The notes under the pieces are model-generated. The model had not been told where the DNA came from, ran no database searches, and saw nothing but the letters and a program-made list of their open reading frames with translations. Below, piece after piece: positions 51,478-59,709 of a stretch of 64,000 bases of DNA. The position numbers and the translations under genes were made by a program. Source of the stretch: Erythrobacter sp. (GTDB taxonomy: Bacteria; Pseudomonadota; Alphaproteobacteria; Sphingomonadales; Sphingomonadaceae); the NCBI GenBank assembly GCA_023653115.1, contig JAMNXO010000002.1, positions 186,001-250,000 of the forward strand, read 5' to 3'. Each line of letters opens with the position of its first letter. Within the stretch, counting starts at the first letter, position 1.

Positions 51478-51505
51478 CCCGCCTCAAGTAGCGAAGCGGT
51501 AGGCG
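51477..51505 (+). repeat. Short dispersed repeat (CCTCAAGTAGCG type), copy 3
   Basis: It contains CCTCAAGTAGCGAAGCGG and can fold with CGCCT (51480-51484) paired to AGGCG (51501-51505). It begins at the last base of yggS. Related to 24436-24462 and 40281-40307. Confidence 0.55.
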
Positions 51506-51513
51506 AACAAGAA

Positions 51514-51549
51514 AGGGCGCCCCGTTGCCGGAGCGCCCCTTGTTGTCTT
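51514..51549 (+). terminator. Terminator-like hairpin after yggS
   Basis: GGGCGC (51515-51520) pairs with GCGCCC (51533-51538), followed by a T-rich stretch (CTTGTTGTCTT). One unpaired C in the outer stem makes it imperfect. Confidence 0.55.
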
Positions 51550-51560
51550 ACCGCGAGCAT

Positions 51561-51654
51561 CGGTCGCGTAGCGACCGCAAGGCCAACCGGCCGCCCGCAG
51601 CGGGCGCAGCTTTGCTGCGCGTCTAGCGAGGACGATCGCCCGGAGGGGCGATCG
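51561..51654 (-). repeat. Four-hairpin intergenic element, copy D
   Basis: The most diverged copy. On the - strand: hairpin I 51654-51633 (CGATCGCCC, 9 bp, loop CTCC), linker with TCCTCGCT retained, hairpin II 51620-51604 (GCGCAGC, loop of 3), linker GCTGCGGGC, hairpin III 51592-51581 (GGCC), CTTG, hairpin IV 51577-51561 (CGGTCGC). It starts 12 nt after the stop of the second TonB receptor. Hairpins I and II have entirely different stem sequences from the other copies yet pair fully. Confidence 0.82.
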
Positions 51655-51666
51655 CCACATCAAACA

Positions 51667-54000
51667 TCAAAACTCAAACAGCGCTTCGATGCCGATGTTC
51701 CGGCCGCGCATCAGCGGGCTGAACGTGCCGAGCTGCGGATCCGGCGCAAACGGACGACGCACGCCGGTCGAGTTCGGGCCACCGAACGGCACCTGCGTGT
51801 CGCCACCTTCCTGCACTTCGTCGAGCAGGTTGCGGCCATAGACCGACAGCGACAGGCCATCCACCGGGGTTTCCCAGGTGATGTTGGCTTCGAGGTTCGA
51901 CAGCGCGTTGAGCCAGCCGAGGTTGTCGTCGGTGTAGGCGGCCTCGTCGCGATACTGGTAGTTCACGCGGGTGAGGAACTTGCTGCTGCCGACGTTGAGC
52001 TCGTGGATGAGGCCCATGCCCACCGTGATCGGGGGGACGCGCGGCAGGCTCAGCGCCAGGTCGGTGTCGTTGATGACCCCGTCGCCCGAGATGTCGAACA
52101 GCACCTCGTCATACTGGGCATCGATGATCCCGATATTGGCGGTGAAGGCGAGCGATTCCGACACGCGCATGCGCGCTTCGGCTTCGAAGCCGGTGATCGT
52201 CGCATCGGCGGTGTTGAGGATGTTCTGCACCACGCCCGCGCCCGGATCAGCCAGGTTCACTTCGCGCTGCATATTGCCGACCTTGGTGATGTAGGCAGCC
52301 GCATTGAGCGTGAGGGCACCGTCGGCAGTCTGGAACTTGCCGCCGATCTCGTAATTGTCGACCTTCTCTTCATCGAAGAACAGGTTGCCGGTTGCCGCAA
52401 AGGCGCGGTTGAACACGGCGACGTTGGTGATGCGGAAGTTGTAGCCGCCCGAACGGTAGCCACGGCTCCAGTGACCGTAGATCTGGCTGTCAGCAAATTC
52501 ATACTGCAGGCCGAGCTTGGGCGAGAGGTTGCGGAACCGCACGCGATCGGTGAAGCCGTTGGTTTCGGTCGCCGGGTTGAACGGGGTGGTGCCGGTCGGG
52601 CAGGTGCCCTGCAGCACCGAACAGGCTGCGCGCGGCAGGACATAGGTGACGCCCGCGTCCTTGGTTTCCTGGTTCCAGCGGATGCCCGCGATCACCGAGA
52701 GATTGTCGAACAGTTCGTACTGCGCGTTGGCGAACACGCCGATCACCTCGTGCTCCTGCGAACCGCCGCCGTAGAACACCGGCGGCTGGAGGTTGACCGG
52801 CAGGTCGCGCCGCAGCTCGCGGTTTTCGGTGTAGGCGAGATCCTGCTGGAACCAGAACCCGCCGAAGGTCAGATCGAGCCGGTCGGTCGAGATCGCGTAG
52901 CGCAATTCGTTCGAGAACTGCTCCTGCGCGGTTTCGGTGCTCGAGTGGAACAGGAAACGCGGGGTCGCATCGATGTCGCCGCGGGTGGTGGCGTCATACT
53001 GGCGCCAGCCGAACACGTTGGTGAGCGTGCCTGCGCCGATATCGAGGGTCGCGGTGAGCGAGCCGGTCCAGATTTCGTTGGAATAGCTGCCCGGCTCGTC
53101 GATAGCGAAGTCGAAGCTGTTGCGATCGAAGAACGCGCGGTTCTGGGCCGAGGGACCATCGCCTTCGCTCTCGAAATAGTCGAGCTTGCCGAGCAGGGTG
53201 AGGCCGCCGAGACGGGCTTCGAGCGCGCCGCGCAGGATCTTGGTTTCCGCAGCCCCGTGGTTCGAATTGTCGAACAGGTTGGTGAAGTAGCCTTCGTCCT
53301 TGTTGTAATAGGCGCCGACCTTGAACAGCAGCACGTCTTCGACAATCGGGCCGGAGATCACGCCGCTGACGGTGTAGTTGGGGCCGCCGCGGCCGCCATC
53401 GAGCGCCGGACCGTCAACCGCCGCGCGGAACTTGCCGCGGAAGTCTTCGGTAGGGTTGCCGGTGTTGATCACCACCGCGCCGCCGGTGACGTTGCGGCCG
53501 AACAGCACGCCCTGCGGGCCGCGCAGGATTTCGACGCTGTCGAGGTCGAACAGATCGAACACCACGCCGCCGTTGATGCCGAGATAGACGCCATCAACGA
53601 ACACGCCGACGGTCGGGTCGATCGAGGGGATCGAGGAGTTGATGCCGAGGCCGCGGACGGTGAAGTTGGCAGTGCCGCGGCTGGTGCCGACCTGATCGAG
53701 GCTGACAGTCGGAGCCTGGAACGAAAGGCCCGAGATGTCGCGGATCTTGTAGGCTTCAAGCGTGCCGGCGTTGAACGCGGTCACAGCCAGCGGCACGTCC
53801 TGCACGTTTTCGGCGTCGCGGGTCTTGGTGCCGGTAACGAGGATCTCGTTGATCGCATCGAGCGTGCTGGTGGGTTCTTCCTGCACGGGCGCATCGGAAT
53901 CCTGGGCGAAAGCGGCGACGGGGGTGAGGGTTGCCGTGCCCAGCATAAGGGCAAGCTTGCCGAGCCGGAGGGGGCTCCGCATGGGGGTTGCGGTGTTCAT
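51667..54000 (-). CDS. TonB-dependent outer-membrane receptor 2
   Basis: The 777-aa receptor has a signal peptide (about 1-32, VAAFAQ), plug domain with ILVTGTKTRDAENVQDVPLAVTA-type start and SVEILRGPQGVLFGRNVTGG, and a barrel ending in GIEALFEF. The ATG at 53998-54000 follows AGGGAGAG. Its stop is 12 nt from element copy D. It is only distantly like receptor 1 and belongs to the large sphingomonad group of receptors of unknown ligand. Its promoter must lie in 54001-54126. Confidence 0.9.
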   Translation of the reverse strand: MNTATPMRSPLRLGKLALMLGTATLTPVAAFAQDSDAPVQEEPTSTLDAINEILVTGTKTRDAENVQDVPLAVTAFNAGTLEAYKIRDISGLSFQAPTVSLDQVGTSRGTANFTVRGLGINSSIPSIDPTVGVFVDGVYLGINGGVVFDLFDLDSVEILRGPQGVLFGRNVTGGAVVINTGNPTEDFRGKFRAAVDGPALDGGRGGPNYTVSGVISGPIVEDVLLFKVGAYYNKDEGYFTNLFDNSNHGAAETKILRGALEARLGGLTLLGKLDYFESEGDGPSAQNRAFFDRNSFDFAIDEPGSYSNEIWTGSLTATLDIGAGTLTNVFGWRQYDATTRGDIDATPRFLFHSSTETAQEQFSNELRYAISTDRLDLTFGGFWFQQDLAYTENRELRRDLPVNLQPPVFYGGGSQEHEVIGVFANAQYELFDNLSVIAGIRWNQETKDAGVTYVLPRAACSVLQGTCPTGTTPFNPATETNGFTDRVRFRNLSPKLGLQYEFADSQIYGHWSRGYRSGGYNFRITNVAVFNRAFAATGNLFFDEEKVDNYEIGGKFQTADGALTLNAAAYITKVGNMQREVNLADPGAGVVQNILNTADATITGFEAEARMRVSESLAFTANIGIIDAQYDEVLFDISGDGVINDTDLALSLPRVPPITVGMGLIHELNVGSSKFLTRVNYQYRDEAAYTDDNLGWLNALSNLEANITWETPVDGLSLSVYGRNLLDEVQEGGDTQVPFGGPNSTGVRRPFAPDPQLGTFSPLMRGRNIGIEALFEF

Positions 54001-54126
54001 GTTATAACTCTCCCTGAGTTGAGGGCCGCCCCAATAGCAATGCGTCACACAATTGCAACCTGTGGCGGCCGTGCGCTTGCGCTTGCAGGCGAGCCTGCAA
54101 GCATCTGTATCTCATGTATTTTGCAA

Positions 54127-56886
54127 TTACACCTGTTCGAGCTGCTGCTGGCGGTGATCGCTCGCGGCCTCGAGCAGGCGCGCCTCGATTTCCGCCAGCC
54201 GCTCGGGCGTCTTGATCTTCGCAGCCGTCAGATCGGTGACATAGAAGGTGTCCGCCGCGGCCTCGCCATAGGCGGTGATGTGCGCCGAATGGACGATCAG
54301 GTTGGCCTTGTAGAGCGCGTGCGCCAGCCGGTTGAGCAGCGCGGGCCGATCGCGCGCGGTCACCTCGATCACCGTGAAATTGTTCGAGGCGTCATTATCG
54401 AACCCGACCCGCGGGGCGACATCGAAGGCTTTCGCGCGAGAGTGCGCCAAGGGCCTGGCCGCCAGTTTCGGCACCAGTTCGACCTTGGCGAGCAGCGCGT
54501 CGCGGATGCCCTTGTGGATGCGAGCGATCTGCGCCTCCTCGCGGAACGGCTGGCCGAACTGGTCCTGCACCAGGAAATTGTCGACCGCATAGCCAGAGCG
54601 CGCGGTGTGGATGCGCGCATCGATGATGTTCGCGCCCGCCAGGTGGATGCCGCCGGCCATGCGGTAGAACAGCCCCGGATGGTCGGCCGCGATCACGCTG
54701 ACGCGGGTCGCGCCGCGGGTCTCGTCGGGCTCGCAATGGATCGACAGCTGCTCGCCGGCGGCCTGGGCAGCGTCATATTGCCTGAGGTTGCCTGCGATGA
54801 TGTCCTCGGGCTCGGCGATCCAGTAGGCATCGCCCAGCAGCGCGCCAGCGGTGTCGACCAGCTGCTCCTGATCGCCCAGCGCCCGCGCCACTGCGTCCTT
54901 CTTGGCCGCCACCCGCTGTTTGCGTCCGTGACCCTTGTGGCCCAGCCGCAGCCGTTCCTCGGTGGCATCGTAGAGCTCGCCCAGCAGCTGGCCCTTCCAG
55001 CTGTTCCACGTGCCCGGCCCGACCGCGCGGATATCGACTGCGGTGAGGATCGCGAGATTGCGCAGGCGTTCCAGACTCTGCACTTCGCCGGCAAAATCCT
55101 CGATCGTCTTGGGATCGGTGAGATCGCGCTTCTGCGCGGTGCGGCTCATCAGCAGGTGGTGGAACACCAGCCAGGCGACGAGATCGGTCTCCTTCTCGTC
55201 CAGCCCGAAGCGCGGGCACAGCCGGTGCGCGACATCGGCGCCCAGCACAGAGTGATCGCCCCCGCGTCCCTTGGCGATATCGTGCAGCAGCACCGCAACA
55301 TACAGCGCGCGGCGCGACGCGAGCCGCGGGATCTCGCGGGTGGCGCGCGGATGATCGGCCTTGAGCAGCCCGCGCTCGATCTGGCTGAGCAGGCCGATCG
55401 CACGGATGGTGTGCTCGTCGACCGTGTAGTGGTGATACATATCGAACTGCATCTGCGCGTTGACCCGGCCGAAATCGGGCACGAAGCGGCCGAACACGCC
55501 CGCCTCGTTCATCCAGCGCAGCGCGGTTTCGGGATCCTTGCGGCCCGCCAGCAGATCGAGGAACAGGCCGTTGGCGCGCTTGTCGCGGCGCACTTTCGCA
55601 TCGATCAGGCGTGCATCGCGGCCGACCTGCCGCATGGTTTCGGGGTGGACCTCCAGCCCCTCGGCCTCGGCCAGCTGGAACACCTCGACCAGCCGCACCG
55701 GATCGGCCCGGAACCAGTCGTCGCCCGGCGCACGCAGCCGTCCGCCCTCGACCATATAGCCCTTGAACACGCGAGGACGCTGGGTCCATCCGGCGAAAAA
55801 CCCGCTGCGGGTGCGCTTGCGCGCAAACTCCTCGTCGAGGTGGGCAAGGAACACGCCGGTCAGGCTGCCGACGCGTTTCACCTGCAGGAAGTAGTATTGC
55901 ATGAACCGCTCGACCGCGCTCTTGCCCGGGCGGTCGGCGAAGTGCATCCGCTCGGCCACCCGCCGCTGGAGATCGAAGGTCAGCCGGTCCTCGGCGCGGT
56001 CGGTGATGTTGTGCATATGGCAGCGCACCGCCAGCAGAAACCCTTCGGCGCGGCGGAAGCTGCGATATTCACCTGTTGTCAGCAGGCCCACGTCCACCAG
56101 CTCGGCGGCGTTCTGCACGCGGTGGACATATTTGCCGATCCAGTAGAGCGTCTGGAGATCGCGCAAGCCGCCCTTGCCGTCCTTGACGTTGGGTTCGACC
56201 ACATAGCGGCTATCGCCCATGCGCTTGTGCCGCGCATCGCGTTCGGCGAGCTTCTGCGTGAGGAACTGCCGTTCGCTGCCGCGCACCACCTCGTTCCAGA
56301 ACCGCTGGCGCAATTCCTCGTAAAGCGCCTGATCGCCCCACACCAGCCGCCCTTCGAGCAAGGCGGTGCGGATGGTGAGATCCTCGCGCGCCATGCGCAT
56401 CGTATCGGCGACCGTGCGGCTCGAATGGCCGACCTTCAGGCCCAGATCCCACAGCAGATAGAGCATCGCCTCGATCACCTGCTCGCACCACGGCGAGCGG
56501 CGCATCGGGGTGATGAAGGCGATGTCGATATCCGAATGCGGTGCCATCTCGGCGCGCCCGTAACCGCCCACCGCCAGGATCGCGAGCCGTTCTGCCTGCG
56601 TGCGATTGGGCACTGGGTAGAGATGCGTGGTCACGTGATCATGGATCACCCGCAGCAGCTGATCGGTCAGGAAGGAATAGCCCCCCGTCACGTCATGCCC
56701 GGCAGACGGCGCCTCGGCCAGCCGCCGGGCCAGTTCGGCGCGGCCTTGATCGAGCGCCGCCCGCAGCGACTTGACGATTGCAGCGCGCGCCGCCTCGCCG
56801 CCGCCTGCGTGCAGGCCAGCGACCTCATCGGCCAGAACGCGCCGGTCAATGATCGCCCTCTGGCCGGGAACGCGGCGAGGGCTCAT
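54127..56886 (-). CDS. glnD: [Protein-PII] uridylyltransferase / uridylyl-removing enzyme
   Basis: The 919-aa protein has the nucleotidyltransferase motif GGYGRAEMAPHSDIDI (about 105-120), a helical GlnD domain, an HD domain with LLHDIAKGRGGDHSVLGADV, and two C-terminal ACT domains (about 720-910). It uridylylates PII at low nitrogen and removes UMP at high glutamine. The ATG at 56884-56886 lies 7 nt after the acyl-CoA synthetase stop on the same strand, so the two are probably co-transcribed. Confidence 0.93.
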   Translation of the reverse strand: MSPRRVPGQRAIIDRRVLADEVAGLHAGGGEAARAAIVKSLRAALDQGRAELARRLAEAPSAGHDVTGGYSFLTDQLLRVIHDHVTTHLYPVPNRTQAERLAILAVGGYGRAEMAPHSDIDIAFITPMRRSPWCEQVIEAMLYLLWDLGLKVGHSSRTVADTMRMAREDLTIRTALLEGRLVWGDQALYEELRQRFWNEVVRGSERQFLTQKLAERDARHKRMGDSRYVVEPNVKDGKGGLRDLQTLYWIGKYVHRVQNAAELVDVGLLTTGEYRSFRRAEGFLLAVRCHMHNITDRAEDRLTFDLQRRVAERMHFADRPGKSAVERFMQYYFLQVKRVGSLTGVFLAHLDEEFARKRTRSGFFAGWTQRPRVFKGYMVEGGRLRAPGDDWFRADPVRLVEVFQLAEAEGLEVHPETMRQVGRDARLIDAKVRRDKRANGLFLDLLAGRKDPETALRWMNEAGVFGRFVPDFGRVNAQMQFDMYHHYTVDEHTIRAIGLLSQIERGLLKADHPRATREIPRLASRRALYVAVLLHDIAKGRGGDHSVLGADVAHRLCPRFGLDEKETDLVAWLVFHHLLMSRTAQKRDLTDPKTIEDFAGEVQSLERLRNLAILTAVDIRAVGPGTWNSWKGQLLGELYDATEERLRLGHKGHGRKQRVAAKKDAVARALGDQEQLVDTAGALLGDAYWIAEPEDIIAGNLRQYDAAQAAGEQLSIHCEPDETRGATRVSVIAADHPGLFYRMAGGIHLAGANIIDARIHTARSGYAVDNFLVQDQFGQPFREEAQIARIHKGIRDALLAKVELVPKLAARPLAHSRAKAFDVAPRVGFDNDASNNFTVIEVTARDRPALLNRLAHALYKANLIVHSAHITAYGEAAADTFYVTDLTAAKIKTPERLAEIEARLLEAASDHRQQQLEQV

Positions 56887-56893
56887 CGCCGGC

Positions 56894-58609
56894 TCACGCC
56901 GCGACTGCCTCGCCGGTGTAGCGCGCCTTGACGGTGCGCTTGTCGATCTTTTGCGTGCCGAGCCGGGGCAGAGCCTCCTCGGTGATCCAGATCTGGTGTT
57001 CGAGCGGCACCTTGAACGGCGCGATCCGCTCCAGCAGGAAGGCGCGAAGCTCGGCAGGCGTGATCGCCGGGTGGCCGTCCTTCATGCGGTAGACCGCCGC
57101 CGGCACCTCGCCGAAGCGTTCGCACGGCAAGCCGAACACCGAGCATTCACCCACATCGTCATGCGCGTAGATCGCGTCTTCCACTTCGATGCACGAGATA
57201 TTCTCGCCGCCGCGGATGATGATGTCCTTCTTGCGGTCGACGATGAACAGATAGCCGTCCTCGTCGAGATAGCCGAGATCGCCGGTGCGGAAATAGCCGG
57301 TGTCGGTGAAGGCGGCCTTGGTCGCCTCCTCGTTCTTCCAATAGCCGCGGAAATTGGCGACCGAGCGGATGCAAACCTCGCCCACCTGACCCTGCGCAAG
57401 CACCTTGCCGGCATCATCAAGGATCGCCAGATCGACCAGGGGCTTGGATGCGCGGCCCGTCGAACCGGGCTTGGCGAGGTAGTTCTCGTTGAAATTGCCG
57501 CAGCCCACCGCGTTGGTTTCAGTCAGGCCATAGCCCAGCAGCGGGAACCCGCCGGGGAAGGCTTCCTTGATGCGGGTGACGTGTTCCACCGGACGCGGCG
57601 CACCGCCCGCGGCAAAGCTCTTGCACGCCGACAGATCGTAATTGGCGCGGTCGGGGTGGTTGGCGATTTCATAGCTCATCAGCGGCACGCCGACGAAGTA
57701 GGTAACCTTTTCTTCCGCCATCAGCCGGATCGCGAGGCCGGCGTCCCACTTGGGCATCAGCACCAGCTTGCGTGCGATCGCGAAGCTTTGCAGGAACAGC
57801 GGCACTTCGCCGGTCACGTGGAACAGCGGCACGGCCACCAGCGCGCAGGGCTGCGCCGTCATCGGGCCGTCCACGCTTTCGACATGGACCTTGGCCATCG
57901 CGCTCTGGGCGATGTAGTTCATGACGCCGTTCACCACGCCGCGGTGATCCGACCATGCGCCCTTGGACTTGCCGGTCGAACCGGAGGTGTAGAGGATGGT
58001 GGCGATATCATCGGGGCCGATGCTTGCCAGCAGCGTCATCGCCGCGCTGGTGCCCTGCGGCAGCGCCCAGACATTGGCAAGGCCTTCCGACGGCGCATTG
58101 CCGTGGGTGAACAGCACGATCTTCGCCCCGTGCGCATGGCCGTCAAGCCGCGCGGCGCGGGGCTCGTCAGCGAGCAGCAGCTTGCACTCGGCGAGCTCGA
58201 TTCCGTAGGCCAGCTCCTCGCCCGACGAAAAGCCGTTGAGCAGCGTGGCGCAGCCGCCCGCCATCAGGATGCCCATATAGGCGATCATCCAGTTGGCCGA
58301 ATTGCGCGCGGCGATGCCGATCCGGTCGCCTTTGACGATGCCATGATCGCGCACCAGGCTTTCCGCCACACAGGTCGCCGCGCCGTAAGCCTCGGCAAAG
58401 GTCAGGCGGATGTCGCCATCGACGATGAAGGGCAGATCGCGGTGTTCGTTGCAGAAATGCGCGAAATAATGCGCTAGGCTCGGCGGCGCACCGGCGAAGG
58501 CGGGCATTTCCACCCCGTCGCGCACGAAGGGCACCGTGGCAAAGGGCTGGCCCTCGGCGGTCAGCGCGGTGATGATGGCTTCAAGCGCATTGTCCAGCTG
58601 GGTGGGCAT
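56894..58609 (-). CDS. AMP-binding acyl-CoA synthetase
   Basis: The 571-aa adenylate-forming enzyme has the P-loop-like motif TILYTSGSTGKSKG, GYGLTETNAVGC, and the hinge motif YFRTGDLGYLDEDGYLFIVDRKKD with the C-terminal lysine in LPRLGTQKIDKRTVKAR. It activates a carboxylic acid with ATP and CoA. The ATG at 58607-58609 has AGGAAAGGA upstream. Chain length or substrate cannot be set by motif. glnD follows at 7 nt, an unusual functional pairing. Confidence 0.88.
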   Translation of the reverse strand: MPTQLDNALEAIITALTAEGQPFATVPFVRDGVEMPAFAGAPPSLAHYFAHFCNEHRDLPFIVDGDIRLTFAEAYGAATCVAESLVRDHGIVKGDRIGIAARNSANWMIAYMGILMAGGCATLLNGFSSGEELAYGIELAECKLLLADEPRAARLDGHAHGAKIVLFTHGNAPSEGLANVWALPQGTSAAMTLLASIGPDDIATILYTSGSTGKSKGAWSDHRGVVNGVMNYIAQSAMAKVHVESVDGPMTAQPCALVAVPLFHVTGEVPLFLQSFAIARKLVLMPKWDAGLAIRLMAEEKVTYFVGVPLMSYEIANHPDRANYDLSACKSFAAGGAPRPVEHVTRIKEAFPGGFPLLGYGLTETNAVGCGNFNENYLAKPGSTGRASKPLVDLAILDDAGKVLAQGQVGEVCIRSVANFRGYWKNEEATKAAFTDTGYFRTGDLGYLDEDGYLFIVDRKKDIIIRGGENISCIEVEDAIYAHDDVGECSVFGLPCERFGEVPAAVYRMKDGHPAITPAELRAFLLERIAPFKVPLEHQIWITEEALPRLGTQKIDKRTVKARYTGEAVAA

Positions 58610-58801
58610 GCGGGTCCTTTCCTCTCTCATTATGTGGAAGGCCAGCGCGCCTGTTGCACGTCCGGCCATCCGATCCCGTTATCCGCCAGCGGGTCTTACG
58701 CCCCTTCCCCTGCCCTGCGCGCTGTGCCAGAAGCACCTGCGCAACACGGCCAAATCAGGCCCGCCGATACGGCATATCATTGTCAATAAGAGGTTCGCCC
58801 C

Positions 58802-59698
58802 GTGCTGTCACTACTTGCCGCAAGCGGCGCTGCCGATCCGATCTACTGGGATCAGCTGGGCCTGCGTCCGGGCATCGAACTGGGCTTCTTCACGCTGCGC
58901 TTTTACTCGCTGGCCTATCTGCTCGGCGTGATCTTCGCCTATTGGCATACCTCCAGGATGCTGAAGCAGCCGGGCGCGCCGATGGCGCAGCGCCATGCGG
59001 ATGATCTGTTCTTCTACTGCACGCTCGGCGTGATTCTCGGCGGGCGGCTGGGCTATGCCGCGTTCTACACCGGCGGGGAGACCGGCATCCCCAGCGCCTT
59101 CACCGATTTTTCGGGCGATGGCGTCGTGTCGTGGAAGCTGCTGCGCCTGTGGGACGGCGGCATGGCGTTCCACGGCGGGCTGATCGGCGTGACGGTGGCG
59201 ATGGCTTATGTGGCCTGGCGCGACAAACTCAACTTCATCCGCGTGGTCGATTACGTCGCTGTCGGCGTGCCGATGGGGATGCTGCTCGGGCGGCTGGCGA
59301 ATTTCGTCAATGGCGAGCTGTGGGGCCGCGCCACCGATGTGCCGTGGGCGATGGTGTTCCCCGGTGCCGATGATCTGCCGCGCCACCCCAGCCAGCTGTA
59401 TCAGGCGGGGCTTGAAGGCTTGGCGATGCTGATCATCATGCTGCTGCTGTTCTGGACGACCCGCGCGCGCTATCGCCCCGGCCTGCTGGCGGGCGTATTC
59501 ACGCTCGGCATGGGGGTCGCCCGCTTCGTTAACGAATTTTTCCGCGAGCCTGATCAACAACTGGCTGACTTTGCCGCCCGGACCGGGTTATCAATGGGCC
59601 AATGGCTGACCATACCGCTTATCCTGACTGGGTTGATTGTCGTGCTCTTCGCGCTGCGGAAGAAGCCGCTGGCGAGCGGGGGCGTGCAGCCGGCCTGA
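58802..59698 (+). CDS. lgt: Prolipoprotein diacylglyceryl transferase
   Basis: The 298-aa membrane enzyme has seven hydrophobic segments and the Lgt signatures GGRLGYAAFY, MAFHGGLIGV and GRLANFVNGELWGR with the catalytic arginines. It transfers diacylglyceryl from phosphatidylglycerol to the lipobox cysteine of prolipoproteins. The GTG start at 58802 follows AAGAGG. The MidA-like gene begins 12 nt downstream, as in related genomes. Confidence 0.94.
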   Translation: MLSLLAASGAADPIYWDQLGLRPGIELGFFTLRFYSLAYLLGVIFAYWHTSRMLKQPGAPMAQRHADDLFFYCTLGVILGGRLGYAAFYTGGETGIPSAFTDFSGDGVVSWKLLRLWDGGMAFHGGLIGVTVAMAYVAWRDKLNFIRVVDYVAVGVPMGMLLGRLANFVNGELWGRATDVPWAMVFPGADDLPRHPSQLYQAGLEGLAMLIIMLLLFWTTRARYRPGLLAGVFTLGMGVARFVNEFFREPDQQLADFAARTGLSMGQWLTIPLILTGLIVVLFALRKKPLASGGVQPA

Positions 59699-59709
59699 AT
59701 GAAGCAGGC

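Noticed and set aside
52003-56931. A very long open frame on the + strand across the TonB receptor 2 and glnD genes
   Set aside because: It is antisense to two well-supported genes; its product has the His/Arg/Asp-rich composition of a GC-rich shadow frame and no family motif.
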